From: Lachnospiraceae bacterium
Lineage (GTDB): Bacteria; Bacillota; Clostridia; Lachnospirales; Lachnospiraceae
DNA: 37,648 nt
Reading direction: 5' to 3'
Assembly (NCBI GenBank): GCA_021199475.1
Contig: JAJQHZ010000098.1
Location: 1 to 37,648 of the forward strand
Part shown: in pieces, positions 8,138 through 17,475 of the stretch
How the letters are laid out: each line of letters begins with the position of its first letter
How positions within the stretch are numbered: position 1 is the first letter of the stretch
Notes under the pieces: model-generated
The model's input: only the letters and a program-made list of their open reading frames with translations
Database searches by the model: none
Told to the model about the DNA's origin: nothing
Position numbers and translations under genes: made by a program

Positions 8138-9463
8138 TTACTCTCTGCGCTCCATCACACTTAAATAAGCCGGACGGATGATCTTATCCGCGCAGATCAG
8201 CTCTTCAATGCGATGTGCGCTCCAGCCGACGATTCTTGCCACTGCAAAGATGGCCGTATACAGCTCCAGCGGAATATCAAGCATGCTGTACACAAAGCCG
8301 CTGTAGAAGTCGACATTCGGGCTGACACCCTTGTAGATATGGCGCTTCTCGGCGATCAGCTTTGGCGCCAGTTCTTCAATCGTCGCATACAGATGCATGT
8401 CCTCGTCGCAGTGCTTCTCCTCGGCCAGCATCTCTACATACTTTTTGAAAATCCGCTCTCTCGGATCCGACAGTGAGTAAATCGCATGTCCCATGCCGTA
8501 AATCAGGCCTTTATGGTCGAAGGCATCCCCGTCAAGAATCCGCGACAAATACGCTTCGATCTCCTCGTCGTCGTGCAGATCCTTCACGTTCGAGCGGATA
8601 TCATCCATCATTTCCATGACCTTGATGTTCGCGCCGCCGTGCTTCGGACCTTTCAGGGAGGACATGGCCGCCGCGATGGTCGAATACGTGTCTGAGCCGG
8701 AGGACGTGACGACACGCGTGGTAAACGTCGAGTTATTGCCGCCGCCATGCTCCATGTGCAGCAAAAGCGCGGTATCAAGCACTTTTGCCTCGACCTCTGT
8801 ATAGTTCTTATCCGGGCGGAGCATCATCAGCAGATTTTCTGCGGTCGAAAGCTCCGGAGACGGGCGGTGAATGTACATGCTCGCATCATTTTCGTAATGA
8901 TTGTAAGCATGATAACCGTAAACAGCCAGTACCGGAAACAGAGCAATCAGCTCGATACACTGACGCAGGCTGTTGTTCACACTTGTATCCTTCGCATTTT
9001 TATCATAGGAAGCAAGCGTGAGAATGCTTCGGGTCATGGTATTCATAATATCAGAGCTAGGCGCCTTCATAATGACATCCCGCGTGAAGTTCGTCGGAAG
9101 CGTCCGGCTGTTGCCGATGATCCCCCGGAACTCCTCCAGCTCTGCTTTGCCCGGAAGCTCACCCATCAGCAGCAAATAGGCGATTTTTTCGAAGCCGAAC
9201 TCGGATGGACCGAGATCCCGGATCAGATTCTGTACATTATAGCCGCGGTACCAGAGCTGTCCGTCGCAGGGAACCTTTTTCCCATCCACCTTTTTGGATG
9301 ACACGATCAGGGAAATATTCGTCAGACCGGTCAGCACACCATTTCCGTTGATATCTCTCAGGCCAAGATTCACACCGTACTCTTTATAAAGCTCCCGCGG
9401 GATACTGTCATTTTTCCGGCAGATTTCCGCACCCTTTCTGGTGTATCCAGTCATATCGATCAT
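8138..9463 (-). CDS. Citrate synthase
   Basis: Condenses acetyl-CoA and oxaloacetate to citrate. The 441 residues carry all the active-site motifs: HMEHGGGNNST with H236 and H239, GPKHGGAN with H275, GMGHAIY with H326, and VDFYSG with D385. H275, H326 and D385 match the catalytic triad. The open frame continues 76 codons upstream to 9691. The ATG at 9463 is chosen because AAGGAGG (9472-9478) sits 8 nt before it and the protein then has family length. It is monocistronic, with its own promoter (9736-9763) and a shared terminator at 8014-8053. No aconitase or isocitrate dehydrogenase is nearby, so it may supply a partial TCA branch for glutamate. The symbol is left blank because gltA is also used for glutamate synthase. 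Confidence 0.96.
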   Translation of the reverse strand: MIDMTGYTRKGAEICRKNDSIPRELYKEYGVNLGLRDINGNGVLTGLTNISLIVSSKKVDGKKVPCDGQLWYRGYNVQNLIRDLGPSEFGFEKIAYLLLMGELPGKAELEEFRGIIGNSRTLPTNFTRDVIMKAPSSDIMNTMTRSILTLASYDKNAKDTSVNNSLRQCIELIALFPVLAVYGYHAYNHYENDASMYIHRPSPELSTAENLLMMLRPDKNYTEVEAKVLDTALLLHMEHGGGNNSTFTTRVVTSSGSDTYSTIAAAMSSLKGPKHGGANIKVMEMMDDIRSNVKDLHDDEEIEAYLSRILDGDAFDHKGLIYGMGHAIYSLSDPRERIFKKYVEMLAEEKHCDEDMHLYATIEELAPKLIAEKRHIYKGVSPNVDFYSGFVYSMLDIPLELYTAIFAVARIVGWSAHRIEELICADKIIRPAYLSVMERRE

Positions 9464-9735
9464 ATGCGATTCCTCCTTCATAAAATTCTGATACGATTTC
9501 CTATACGATAAACAATAGCAGCCGTCTTCGCATGGCTTTCCCTCATCCTTACCGAAAGCCGTCTGCCTGTGGTGTCCCTGATTCATCTTTTTCTGAGTGT
9601 TTTCTGTTTCGAATAAATTCTGGATGAACTGATAACGGGCGTTTCTATTTCCAGATTTGTCTGTTATTTGAATCGTTTCGCTGATTTCCAACGTTCCAAG
9701 TCAAGTGCCGGTCATACGATTTGCCAATCGCACCT
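9464..9735 (-). other. Long leader of the citrate synthase gene
   Basis: About 266 nt separate the predicted transcription start near 9729 from the ATG. The frame is open in phase with the gene back to 9691, which would add 76 residues, but that stretch has low similarity to any citrate synthase N-terminus I know. One hairpin GGCTTTC/GAAAGCC is visible at about 9537-9563. No known riboswitch was recognised. Confidence 0.4.
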
Positions 9736-9763
9736 ATCTTACCACATTCATTTTTTTCGTCAA
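9736..9763 (-). promoter_or_regulatory. Sigma-A promoter of citrate synthase
   Basis: On the minus strand, TTGACG (9758-9763), a 16-bp spacer rich in A and TAAGAT (9736-9741). The surroundings are AT-rich. Confidence 0.7.
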
Positions 9764-9815
9764 GAGTTTTTCGATTTTTTTAATAATTGTCAGATAGTTT
9801 TCACACAAAATACAC

Positions 9816-9837
9816 AAAAAAAGCCCTGATTCAGGGC
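9816..9837 (-). terminator. Intrinsic terminator of the nfnA-nfnB-rlmH unit
   Basis: A near-perfect hairpin GCCCTGAATCAGGGC (9823-9837) is followed on the minus strand by seven T (9816-9822). It lies 85 bp past the rlmH stop and before the citrate synthase promoter. Confidence 0.92.
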
Positions 9838-9864
9838 GAAATAGTATAGGTATGAATCGATTCA

Positions 9865-9936
9865 CTGCTGATGGTAAAGCTATTTATGTTAAGGCTGTTT
9901 TTAAGGCTGCTTATGATAAGACTACTTATGATAAGG
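9865..9936. repeat. Degenerate 15-bp tandem repeat at the rlmH stop codon
   Basis: Five imperfect units lie at 9865-9879, 9880-9894, 9895-9906 (3 bp shorter), 9907-9921 and 9922-9936. The last unit is the end of rlmH itself: on the coding strand CCTTATCATAAGTAG encodes PYHK and the stop. The next reads TCTTATCATAAGCAG. Units decay with distance from the gene, as if the gene end had been duplicated outward. Confidence 0.75.
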
Positions 9937-10401
9937 CTCCCCATGGATAATGCGGAAGCTCCGATAGATCTGCTCCAGTAAAATCACACGCATCAGCTGA
10001 TGCGGAAAGGTCAGCTTCGAAAAGCTCATACACACATCCGCGCGCTCCTGCACCTCTTTCGACAGTCCCAGAGAACCGCCAATCACAAAACAGAGGCTGC
10101 TCTCTCCGCGCACGCCCAGCTGCTCAATCGTTCGCGCCAGAGAAACCGAGTCAGGCATCTTCGCCTCAATGACAAGCGCAATCACATAGTCCGTATCCCG
10201 GATGCAGCGCAGCAGGCGTTTCCCCTCCGTCTCTTTCACGGAAAGCTCTTCTGCCGCTGATGCTCCGTCCGGTGTCTTTTCATCCGCCACCTCCAGGATT
10301 TCCAGCTTGCAGTAACGGCCCAGACGCTTCGAGTACTCTGCGATCGCATCACGAAGGTATTTCTCTTTGATTTTTCCTACAGAAATAATTTTAATTTTCA
10401 T
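9922..10401 (-). CDS. rlmH: 23S rRNA (pseudouridine-1915-N3)-methyltransferase RlmH
   Basis: SPOUT-class methyltransferase that methylates pseudouridine 1915 of 23S rRNA on assembled ribosomes. The product from the ATG at 10401 is 159 residues, exactly the family length. It has the MKIKIISVGKIKEKY start, the glycine-rich SAM knot FVIGGSLGLS, FSKLTFPHQLMR and the conserved C-terminus EQIYRSFRIIHGEPYHK. A GGAGTG ribosome site supports this start over an upstream GTG at 10410. It follows nfnB by about 100 bp with a strong hairpin between. The last four codons and stop belong to a tandem repeat that runs into the 3' region. Confidence 0.96.
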   Translation of the reverse strand: MKIKIISVGKIKEKYLRDAIAEYSKRLGRYCKLEILEVADEKTPDGASAAEELSVKETEGKRLLRCIRDTDYVIALVIEAKMPDSVSLARTIEQLGVRGESSLCFVIGGSLGLSKEVQERADVCMSFSKLTFPHQLMRVILLEQIYRSFRIIHGEPYHK

Positions 10402-10412
10402 GACAGGCACTC

Positions 10413-10478
10413 CGAAAGAAAACAGGCATCAGGAATGTGCAGGAATGCTCTTCTGCAAATGAAACCTGATGCCTGTTT
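10413..10478 (-). terminator. Hairpin terminator between nfnB and rlmH
   Basis: A perfect 14-bp stem (10420-10433 with 10465-10478, CAGGCATCAGG core) holds an inner TGCAG/CTGCA pairing. On the minus strand it is followed by TTTTCTTTC. It looks like an intrinsic terminator or partial attenuator. rlmH may then be expressed by read-through, since no separate promoter was seen. Confidence 0.7.
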
Positions 10479-10503
10479 AAATACATTCGCCGTTAATGAT
10501 TGC

Positions 10504-11895
10504 TTATTTCGCGCTCAGGAACTCGTGAATGCCCTTCGCGGCCGCTTTGCCTGCGCCCATCGCAAGGATCACAGTCGCTGCGCCTGTCACGGCGTCGCCG
10601 CCTGCGAATACCGCATCCTTGGAGGTCTGACCGGTCTCCTCATCCGCGATGATGCATTTTCTACGGTTCACATCCAGCCCGATCGTGGTCGAAGAAATCA
10701 GCGGGTTCGGAGAGGTTCCGAGTGACATAATCACCGTATCCACATCAAGGTCAAACTCAGAGCCCGGGATGGCCACCGGACGTCTTCTGCCGGACGCATC
10801 CGGCTCGCCAAGCTCCATGCGGATGCAGCGCATACCGCAGACTGCATCATTCTCATCCGTCAGAATCTCGGTCGGATTCGTCAGGAGGTCAAAGATGATG
10901 CCTTCCTCCTTCGCATGATGAACCTCCTCCGCACGGGCCGGAAGCTCTGCCTCGGAACGGCGGTATACAATGTGAACCTCCGCGCCCAAGCGCAGGGCGG
11001 TTCTCGCCGCATCCATCGCCACGTTGCCGCCGCCGACAACCGCTACCTTCTTGCCCTTAACGATCGGCGTATCATAGTCCTCGCGGAACGCCTTCATCAG
11101 GTTGTTTCTGGTCAGGTACTCGTTCGCGGAGAACACACCCTTCGCGGTCTCGCCCGGAATACCCATGAACATCGGAAGTCCCGCGCCGGAGCCGATGAAG
11201 ACTGCTTCAAAGCCTTCCTCATCCAGCAGCTCGTCAATCGTCACAGATTTGCCGATAATGACGTTGGTCTCAATCTTTACGCCCAGAGACTTCACATTCT
11301 CAACTTCCTTCGCCACGACATCGAGCTTCGGAAGACGGAACTCCGGAATACCGTAAACAAGCACGCCTCCCGGCTCATGCAGTGCTTCGAAAATCGTCAC
11401 GTCGTAGCCGAGCTTTGCCAGATCGCCCGCGCAGGTCAGTCCGGAAGGACCGGAACCGATGACAGCTACCTTGCGTCCGTTCTTTGTCTCTGGAGCAGGC
11501 GGCTTGACGCCGTTCTCTCTTGCCCAGTCAGCGACAAAGCGCTCCAGCTTGCCGATGGAAACCGAATCTCCCTTGATGCCGCGGATGCACTTGCCCTCGC
11601 ACTGGCTCTCCTGCGGACATACACGGCCGCAGATCGCCGGAAGCGCGCTGGACTGTGAGATCACCTTGTAGGCTTCCTCGATATTGCCTTCCTTTACTTC
11701 CGCGATAAAATCCGGGATATTGATATTGACCGGGCAGCCCTCGATGCACTTCGCATTTTTGCAGTGCAGGCAGCGGGTCGCCTCTTCCATCGCCTCTTCC
11801 TTATTATAGCCAAGACATACTTCCTTGAAGTTTGTCTCTCTCACCTTCGGATCCTGCTCTCTGACCGGAACCTTTGTCAATCCTTTTGCAGCCAT
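10504..11895 (-). CDS. nfnB: NADPH-binding flavin/[4Fe-4S] oxidoreductase, NfnB / GltA-type
   Basis: 463 residues with the architecture of glutamate synthase small subunits and of NfnB. The N-terminus binds two [4Fe-4S] clusters: C42, C45, C50, C54 and C89, C93, C99, C103. A first Rossmann motif GSGPSG (147-152) binds FAD, and a second (VAVVGGGNVAMDAA) binds NADPH. The gene overlaps the upstream nfnA-like gene by one base (TAATG), and no glutamate synthase large subunit is present. The pair therefore best fits NfnAB, which bifurcates electrons between NADPH, ferredoxin and NAD+. Automatic annotation often calls it NADPH-dependent glutamate synthase (gltA), and the sulfide dehydrogenase SudA is also close. 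Biochemical activity is inferred. Confidence 0.88.
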   Translation of the reverse strand: MAAKGLTKVPVREQDPKVRETNFKEVCLGYNKEEAMEEATRCLHCKNAKCIEGCPVNINIPDFIAEVKEGNIEEAYKVISQSSALPAICGRVCPQESQCEGKCIRGIKGDSVSIGKLERFVADWARENGVKPPAPETKNGRKVAVIGSGPSGLTCAGDLAKLGYDVTIFEALHEPGGVLVYGIPEFRLPKLDVVAKEVENVKSLGVKIETNVIIGKSVTIDELLDEEGFEAVFIGSGAGLPMFMGIPGETAKGVFSANEYLTRNNLMKAFREDYDTPIVKGKKVAVVGGGNVAMDAARTALRLGAEVHIVYRRSEAELPARAEEVHHAKEEGIIFDLLTNPTEILTDENDAVCGMRCIRMELGEPDASGRRRPVAIPGSEFDLDVDTVIMSLGTSPNPLISSTTIGLDVNRRKCIIADEETGQTSKDAVFAGGDAVTGAATVILAMGAGKAAAKGIHEFLSAK

Positions 11896-12788
11896 TATTT
11901 GTCACCTCCGCAATTTCCGCATCCGCCATGATGCGTATCTCCCTCACGCAGCTTTAACAGTGCCCGGCCTTCCTCTGTCTTATAGAGGGTCTGACGCTTC
12001 ATAGCCGCGTCAAAGTCCACCAGATGTCCGTCGAACTCCGGTCCGTCTACGCAGGCGAACTTCACCTCATCGCCCACCAGAATACGGCAGGCTCCGCACA
12101 TACCGGTGCCGTCCACCATAATCGGGTTCATGCTGACGATGGTCTTCAGATTGTATTTCTTCGTTGTCAGGCAGCAGAACTTCATCATGATCATCGGGCC
12201 GATGGATACGCAGTGGTCATACGTCTTTCCCTCATGCTCGATCAGATCTTCAATGACCTTGGTCACCATACCGCTTCTGCCATAGGAGCCATCGTCCGTT
12301 GTTATGTAAAGGTTATCACAGACAGACTTAAACTTGTCCTCCATGATCACCAGCTCTTTCGTCTTGGCGCCAATGATCACGTCACAGCCTACCCCGTGCT
12401 CATGCAGCCATTTTGCCTGCGGATATACCGGAGCTGTGCCGACGCCGCCAGCCACAAACAGAATTTTCTTTTTCTTCGTCTCTTCCAGCTCGCTCTCCAG
12501 GCACAGCTCAGACGGCTGCCCCAGCGGACCTACAAAATCACAGAAAGAGTCGCCGGCCTGAAGCGCTGCAAACTTCTCTGTCGAGACACCAATCGGCATA
12601 AAAACAATTGTGATGGTTCCGGCCTCTCTGTCATAATCACAGATCGTCAGCGGAATCCGCTCACCAACCTCATCTGCCTTCGCGATGATGAACTGACCCG
12701 GCAGGCAGCGTCTCGCGACACGCGGCGCGTCCACAACCATCTCATAGATGTTGTTTGCAAGCTTTCCGGCTTTTAAAATTTTGTACAT
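11895..12788 (-). CDS. nfnA: FAD/[2Fe-2S] ferredoxin-NAD(P)+ reductase subunit, NfnA-type
   Basis: 297 residues resembling the electron-transfer subunit PyrK and NfnA. An N-terminal flavin-binding beta barrel contains RIPLTICDYD. A nucleotide-binding segment follows with LFVAGGVGTAPVYPQAKWL, and then a [2Fe-2S] segment GTGMCGACRILVGDEVKFACVDGPEF. The tail GGCGNCGGDK adds two cysteines. The ATG at 12788 has a perfect AGGAGG (12795-12800), so the 48-codon upstream extension of the frame is rejected. It is translationally coupled to nfnB and driven from the promoter at 13024-13052. Its role is to carry NAD+ and the bifurcating-flavin partner side of the complex, by family knowledge. Confidence 0.9.
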   Translation of the reverse strand: MYKILKAGKLANNIYEMVVDAPRVARRCLPGQFIIAKADEVGERIPLTICDYDREAGTITIVFMPIGVSTEKFAALQAGDSFCDFVGPLGQPSELCLESELEETKKKKILFVAGGVGTAPVYPQAKWLHEHGVGCDVIIGAKTKELVIMEDKFKSVCDNLYITTDDGSYGRSGMVTKVIEDLIEHEGKTYDHCVSIGPMIMMKFCCLTTKKYNLKTIVSMNPIMVDGTGMCGACRILVGDEVKFACVDGPEFDGHLVDFDAAMKRQTLYKTEEGRALLKLREGDTHHGGCGNCGGDK

Positions 12789-13023
12789 ACCATACCTCCT
12801 GAGGTTTCCTGTCCGCCGAAAGCATCGGTGTATCTCCGGGCGGACAATATTGATGCGCACGTATGCAGATCGGACGAATCCAATCTTTGCATTACGTAAA
12901 ATGCGGCTGCAGAAGCATAACAAATACAGCATTCAACCCATGCCCCTGTAAAATCCGGTTCCCTGCTGCCCCGCATGAGGCAAAGCAGTGCGGAACCTGC
13001 AGCCGTTTAAACACATTGCCTTA
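12789..13023 (-). other. Leader of the nfnAB operon
   Basis: About 230 nt lie between the predicted start near 13017 and the nfnA ATG. It includes a hairpin with outer GGTTCC/GGAACC arms (12957-12962 with 12992-12997) around a CTGC-rich inner stem. No Rex operator palindrome or known riboswitch was recognised in it. Confidence 0.4.
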
Positions 13024-13052
13024 AGTATAAATCAATCACGTGCATAATTCAA
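13024..13052 (-). promoter_or_regulatory. Sigma-A promoter of the nfnAB operon
   Basis: On the minus strand, TTGAAT (13047-13052), a 17-bp spacer and TATACT (13024-13029). It sits directly behind the ftsK stop codon. Confidence 0.75.
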
Positions 13053-13074
13053 TGGTTTTTTCGGGCAATTTCGA

Positions 13075-16000
13075 CTAGTTATTCTCCAGATAATTCTCAA
13101 ACTGTTCCTTCGACATCAGAATCTTGCGCGGCTTCGTGCCCTCCTCGGGGCCGACGACACCGGCATCGGAGAGCTGATCCATGATTCTGGCCGCCCGGTT
13201 GAAGCCGATCTTGAAGACCCTCTGCAGCATGCCGATCGACGCTTTATCCTTCTCAATGATGAATTGTCCTGCCTGGGTAAATAATTCATCTGTGTCGGAG
13301 CCGCCATTCTGAGCGATTGCCGCGCTTTGCTGCGCTTTCGCAATCTTCTGCTCCATCTCAGGGTCGTAGGAAAAGCCGCCATTGCTGTTTTTCAGAAAAT
13401 CGACGACGTCAGAGACCTCTTCATCTGATACAAATGCGCCCTGTACACGCGCGGGCTTCTGATATCCCTGCGGGTAAAAGAGCATATCGCCCTTGCCAAG
13501 CAGCTTCTCCGCGCCATACATATCAATGATGGTACGGGAGTCCACACCGGACGAAACCGAAAAGGCAATCCTCGATGGCATATTTGCCTTGATCAGACCG
13601 GTGATGACGTTAACGGAAGGGCGCTGTGTCGCAATGATCAAGTGAATCCCGGCCGCCCGCGCCAGCTGAGCCAGGCGGCAGATGGAATCCTCTACCTCCC
13701 CGGGTGCGACCATCATCAGGTCGGCCAACTCGTCCACAATAATCACGATCTGCGGCAGCTTCTGCGGTTTGTTTGGATCATCCACATCCCTCAGAGCCTC
13801 GATTTTCTGGTTATAGCCCTTTAAGTCACGCGCACCGACCTCCGCAAATTTTGCGTAACGGTCGGTCATCTCCGCGACCCCCCAGTTCAGCGCACCGGCC
13901 GCTTTTTTCGGATCCGTCACGACCGGAATAAACAGATGCGGAATCCCATTGTACACACTGAGCTCGACGACCTTCGGGTCAATCATGATCAGCTTCACCT
14001 CCTCCGGCTTCGCCTTATAGAGGATGCTCATGATAATGGTATTAATGCAGACAGACTTACCGGAGCCCGTCGCACCCGCGATCAGCAGATGCGGCATTTT
14101 TGCGATATCGGACACGACAACCTTGCCTCCGAGATCCTTTCCGGTCGCAAATGCCAGCTTTGATTTATGCTTCTGGAATTCTTCCGATTCCAGTAAATCC
14201 CGAAGAGGAACCGTGGTATTTTCCGCATTTGGTACTTCAATGCCGACCGCTGATTTTCCGGGAATCGGCGCTTCGATACGGATATCAGCAGCAGCCAGAT
14301 TCAGTTTAATATCATCAGCGAGCGAAACGATCCGGCTGACCTTGACTCCCTGTTCCGGGAGCAGCTCGTACCGGGTCACGCTCGGGCCACAGCTGACGTT
14401 GGTCACTGTGACATGGACACCAAAGCTGTTCAGCGTCTGCTGCAGCTTCGCTGCCGTCTGACGGATTTCCTGATCCTGTCCCGCATTGTTTTTACTCTTG
14501 CCCTTTTTCAGCAGATCCAACGGCGGAAATACATATTCCGGACGCGGCGGAGTTTCCGCTTCCTTTGCGGCTGCCTCCGCCTCCACAGAAGCGATGCCCG
14601 CTGCGATTTCCTGCTCGGAGGAGCGGGGGTTCCGTTTGATCTTTCCACTCGCCGGACCGGCGGACTGGCCGGAAGCTGCCTCCTGCTCGTCCGCATCCGG
14701 AGCCGTTTCCTCCGTATGCAGTGATTCGGCCCGCTCAGGGCTTCCTCTCTTCCGGGACTGGCCGCCCGAGCTGTGTTCCGGCTGCGTCGATGCACCTGCC
14801 AGACCCCTCACCCGCTCTGCAGAGGACTTCCCACGCTGCCCGGCATCCATCGGTTCCTCTCCATCCAGGTAATCTGCATTTTCCGGATTCTCACCCGCCG
14901 AACGGTTCCTGTCAATGCTCGTCCTGTTTCCCAGACTCTCTTCTGACTTTACAAAAGCATCGAAGACCGCAGAAGTCGTTGTATGAGTACTCTCCGGCTC
15001 AGAAGAATCCGGCGGCTCCACCCCTTCAATGTGCAGTGCGCTCATATCCGGATACGTCTCATCCGCTCTGGATTCCGCAGGAAGCGCCTCATCCAGTTTG
15101 GTAGAATCGGGAACTCGCCTTCCCTTTCCCTCCATATCTGCATCCAGATCAATATAATACGAGCGGTCATCAGCGGAATCCGCATGGTCTTTTTCGAATG
15201 CCGCAGGGTCAAATGCTTTGGGCAGAATCTCATGCACCTCCGCGCCAACCCTCGCATCCGAACCGACAATTTTGGTATTCCTTGTGACTCCGCTTGCATG
15301 CCGGTGCTTCCTGCGCGGCTCGGTCGGGCCGGAAAACATGACGGATACATCCAGCTGACGATTCTCCGGCACAGGAGCCGGATGGCCGGTCCTCAGCCGA
15401 TCCACAGACAACAGCTCCATATCCCCTCCCAGATCCGTGCCGCTCTGCGCAGATGCGGATGCCGACCCTGTCTCCATCTGCGGAATAAACGGTACCTCCT
15501 CGCGCACAACAATCCGGTTCGTTTCCTTTTTCGCCCCGCGCCTGCTTCTTTCTTCCCTCTCATCTCTTTCCTGAGTCTCCGGAACCGGCTCACTCATTTC
15601 CTCAAACAGATCCCATTCCTGCTGCCTTTTTCGTTCCTCCCTGCGCCGGGCGGAGGATTCCTTTGCAGAGCGAACCATCCGGCTGCTCTGCTTTTTTACA
15701 CCCCCGATCAGGGATCTCTGGGTGATCATTACCAGCGCGATCAGCGCAAAGACAATCAGCAGCACACTCATGCCGACCGGTCCGAGTGCAGGCGCCAGAA
15801 AATGACAGATCGTACCTCCGACCACGCCGCCGCCCTGCTTCATCGAGGCGCAGCGCGCGTACAGTCTTCCAATGTCATACGCCTCCGTATAACTGCCTTC
15901 CAACAGGCCCGCAAAACAGCAGATACACAGGTACAGCATCACACACGCGCCAAACTTTTCTCCCGCCAGGCGGCTGCCCCGGTTGGAAATCAAAAATGCG

Positions 16001-16395
16001 GCTGAAAGAAACAGAAGGACCGGAAACACATAGGCTGATATGCCAAAAATTCCAAAGCAAAAATCAGAGATTACCGTGCCGACATAGCCTCCGACTCCAA
16101 AAAAGCTGATAAACATAAATACACAGACGGCCAGAACCAGCCAGAGAAGCGCTTCTCTCGCCAACAGAGGATTGGCAGCGTTTCCGGAGGGAGTGTTCCG
16201 GCCGGACTCATTTGCCTGCGTCGCCGAACGCGCACTGCTGCTTTTCGCCTGCGCTGTCGTCTTTTTCCGCGAAACAGAGGCAGCCGTCTTAGTTGAAGTG
16301 GATCGCCGGCTGCCTGTTGAAGTCTTCTTATTTGTTGTGGCTGCGGTCTTTTTCGTCCCCGCAGCCGATTTTTTCTTAGCTGAGTTTGATGCCAA
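13075..16395 (-). CDS. DNA translocase FtsK/SpoIIIE
   Basis: Septal DNA pump that moves chromosome ends across the division or sporulation septum. The product is about 1106 residues from the TTG at 16395, which has AAAGGGG about 10 nt upstream; a GTG at 16479 lacks a ribosome site. It begins with a Lys/Thr/Ser/Ala-rich tail of about 75 residues, then about four membrane helices (80-230). A low-complexity acidic linker of nearly 390 residues follows, much longer than in Bacillus SpoIIIE (787 residues in all). The ATPase has Walker A GATGSGKS at 774-781 and Walker [14 protein letters not shown]. The C-terminal winged-helix gamma domain ([14 protein letters not shown]) reads KOPS/SRS-like sequences in relatives. 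It lies behind uppP without a visible terminator between. Confidence 0.95.
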   Translation of the reverse strand: MASNSAKKKSAAGTKKTAATTNKKTSTGSRRSTSTKTAASVSRKKTTAQAKSSSARSATQANESGRNTPSGNAANPLLAREALLWLVLAVCVFMFISFFGVGGYVGTVISDFCFGIFGISAYVFPVLLFLSAAFLISNRGSRLAGEKFGACVMLYLCICCFAGLLEGSYTEAYDIGRLYARCASMKQGGGVVGGTICHFLAPALGPVGMSVLLIVFALIALVMITQRSLIGGVKKQSSRMVRSAKESSARRREERKRQQEWDLFEEMSEPVPETQERDEREERSRRGAKKETNRIVVREEVPFIPQMETGSASASAQSGTDLGGDMELLSVDRLRTGHPAPVPENRQLDVSVMFSGPTEPRRKHRHASGVTRNTKIVGSDARVGAEVHEILPKAFDPAAFEKDHADSADDRSYYIDLDADMEGKGRRVPDSTKLDEALPAESRADETYPDMSALHIEGVEPPDSSEPESTHTTTSAVFDAFVKSEESLGNRTSIDRNRSAGENPENADYLDGEEPMDAGQRGKSSAERVRGLAGASTQPEHSSGGQSRKRGSPERAESLHTEETAPDADEQEAASGQSAGPASGKIKRNPRSSEQEIAAGIASVEAEAAAKEAETPPRPEYVFPPLDLLKKGKSKNNAGQDQEIRQTAAKLQQTLNSFGVHVTVTNVSCGPSVTRYELLPEQGVKVSRIVSLADDIKLNLAAADIRIEAPIPGKSAVGIEVPNAENTTVPLRDLLESEEFQKHKSKLAFATGKDLGGKVVVSDIAKMPHLLIAGATGSGKSVCINTIIMSILYKAKPEEVKLIMIDPKVVELSVYNGIPHLFIPVVTDPKKAAGALNWGVAEMTDRYAKFAEVGARDLKGYNQKIEALRDVDDPNKPQKLPQIVIIVDELADLMMVAPGEVEDSICRLAQLARAAGIHLIIATQRPSVNVITGLIKANMPSRIAFSVSSGVDSRTIIDMYGAEKLLGKGDMLFYPQGYQKPARVQGAFVSDEEVSDVVDFLKNSNGGFSYDPEMEQKIAKAQQSAAIAQNGGSDTDELFTQAGQFIIEKDKASIGMLQRVFKIGFNRAARIMDQLSDAGVVGPEEGTKPRKILMSKEQFENYLENN

Positions 16396-16515
16396 ACCTG
16401 ATGTTCCCCTTTCTATGACGCCAACCGGATTTGAAACGCGCTCAAAAATGCCCGATGCAGGCACGGCTGCCCGACTCACTGCTTTGCAGGGGTAAGCCCA
16501 ACTACCGACCGGTCA

Positions 16516-17391
16516 TTACAAAAGAAAATGACCCGCAATCGCTAATGCACCGACAATTGCGCAATAAATGGAGAAATAGACAAATTTTTTCTTCCGCACA
16601 ACAACCAGCATTGTTTTAATGCAGATATATCCGACGACTGCGGCACACACCATGCCGGCCGCGTAGATGCCAAACTGGCTCGCGACAAACGGCTCCGCGA
16701 TCACATCCTTAATCTCCAGCACCGCAGCGCCAAGGATCGCCGGTATGGATAAAATAAATGAATACTTTACCGCAAATCTGCGGTCGATCCCGCACAGAAG
16801 GCAGACCGCAATAGTCGTCCCGGAGCGGGAAAGCCCCGGCAGCGTCGCACACCCCTGCGCAGCGCCAATAATCAATGCATCTTTATAGCTCGTATCCTTC
16901 GGAAGCTTGTTCCCCTCGCGCACGGTGTCCGCCATCAAAAGAAGCACAGCCGTGATCAGCAGACAGATCCCCGGGATCAGCAGCGTCTCGCTCGCATCGG
17001 AAATCAGCTCTTCCCCAACGACGCCAATCACACCGGTCGGGATGGTGGAAACCAGAATCAGCACCACGAACTTTCGATAGCTGTTATGAACCACTTTCCT
17101 GTATTTGAGTGAAGTCTTATGTATCTTATTCAAAATGAATGTATAGAGATTCACACAGATATCTCCGAACATAAAAATCGCTTCACAGATCATTTTCCAG
17201 ATATCCTTGTGGTAGACGATGAAAACCGCCACCAGCGTGCCTACGTGAAGCATGATATCAAACAGCATCCCGCCATCCGTCTCTATGTGAAACACATTTT
17301 CCAAAATGGCCAGATGTCCGGAGCTGCTGACCGGAAGGAACTCCGTCAGCCCCTGCACAATTCCAAGAAAAACAGACTGAAGAATAGTCAT
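16516..17391 (-). CDS. uppP: Undecaprenyl-diphosphatase UppP (BacA family)
   Basis: Membrane enzyme that dephosphorylates undecaprenyl diphosphate, recycling the lipid carrier for peptidoglycan and other wall glycans; in relatives it gives bacitracin tolerance. The 291 residues are mostly hydrophobic, with the signature motifs LPVSSSGHLAI near the N-terminus and PGLSRSGTTIA in the middle. The ATG at 17391 is preceded by GGAGG 6 nt away, which rules out the 13-codon extension of the frame. Its own promoter is at 17439-17467. The downstream ftsK follows in the same direction, probably as one transcript. Confidence 0.96.
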   Translation of the reverse strand: MTILQSVFLGIVQGLTEFLPVSSSGHLAILENVFHIETDGGMLFDIMLHVGTLVAVFIVYHKDIWKMICEAIFMFGDICVNLYTFILNKIHKTSLKYRKVVHNSYRKFVVLILVSTIPTGVIGVVGEELISDASETLLIPGICLLITAVLLLMADTVREGNKLPKDTSYKDALIIGAAQGCATLPGLSRSGTTIAVCLLCGIDRRFAVKYSFILSIPAILGAAVLEIKDVIAEPFVASQFGIYAAGMVCAAVVGYICIKTMLVVVRKKKFVYFSIYCAIVGALAIAGHFLL

Positions 17392-17438
17392 AGCCGCCTC
17401 CGCATAAATTTGATCAACCCAAAAACACATTTGGATTG

Positions 17439-17467
17439 ATTATAACAAATTAATCGCGGAGGCACAA
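17439..17467 (-). promoter_or_regulatory. Sigma-A promoter of uppP-ftsK
   Basis: On the minus strand, TTGTGC (17462-17467), a 17-bp spacer and a perfect TATAAT (17439-17444), starting 8 bp past the tepA-like stop codon. Confidence 0.78.
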
Positions 17468-17475
17468 GCTATTTT

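Noticed and set aside
10504-11895. Glutamate synthase small subunit as the primary call
   Set aside because: No large subunit is nearby and the gene is fused by TAATG overlap to an NfnA-type partner, so NfnB is favoured. The alternative is noted in the entry.
17439-17460. Rex operator near the uppP promoter (TTGTTATAA-like)
   Set aside because: Only half of the TTGTTAAnnnnTTAACAA palindrome is present. It is better explained as the -10 region.
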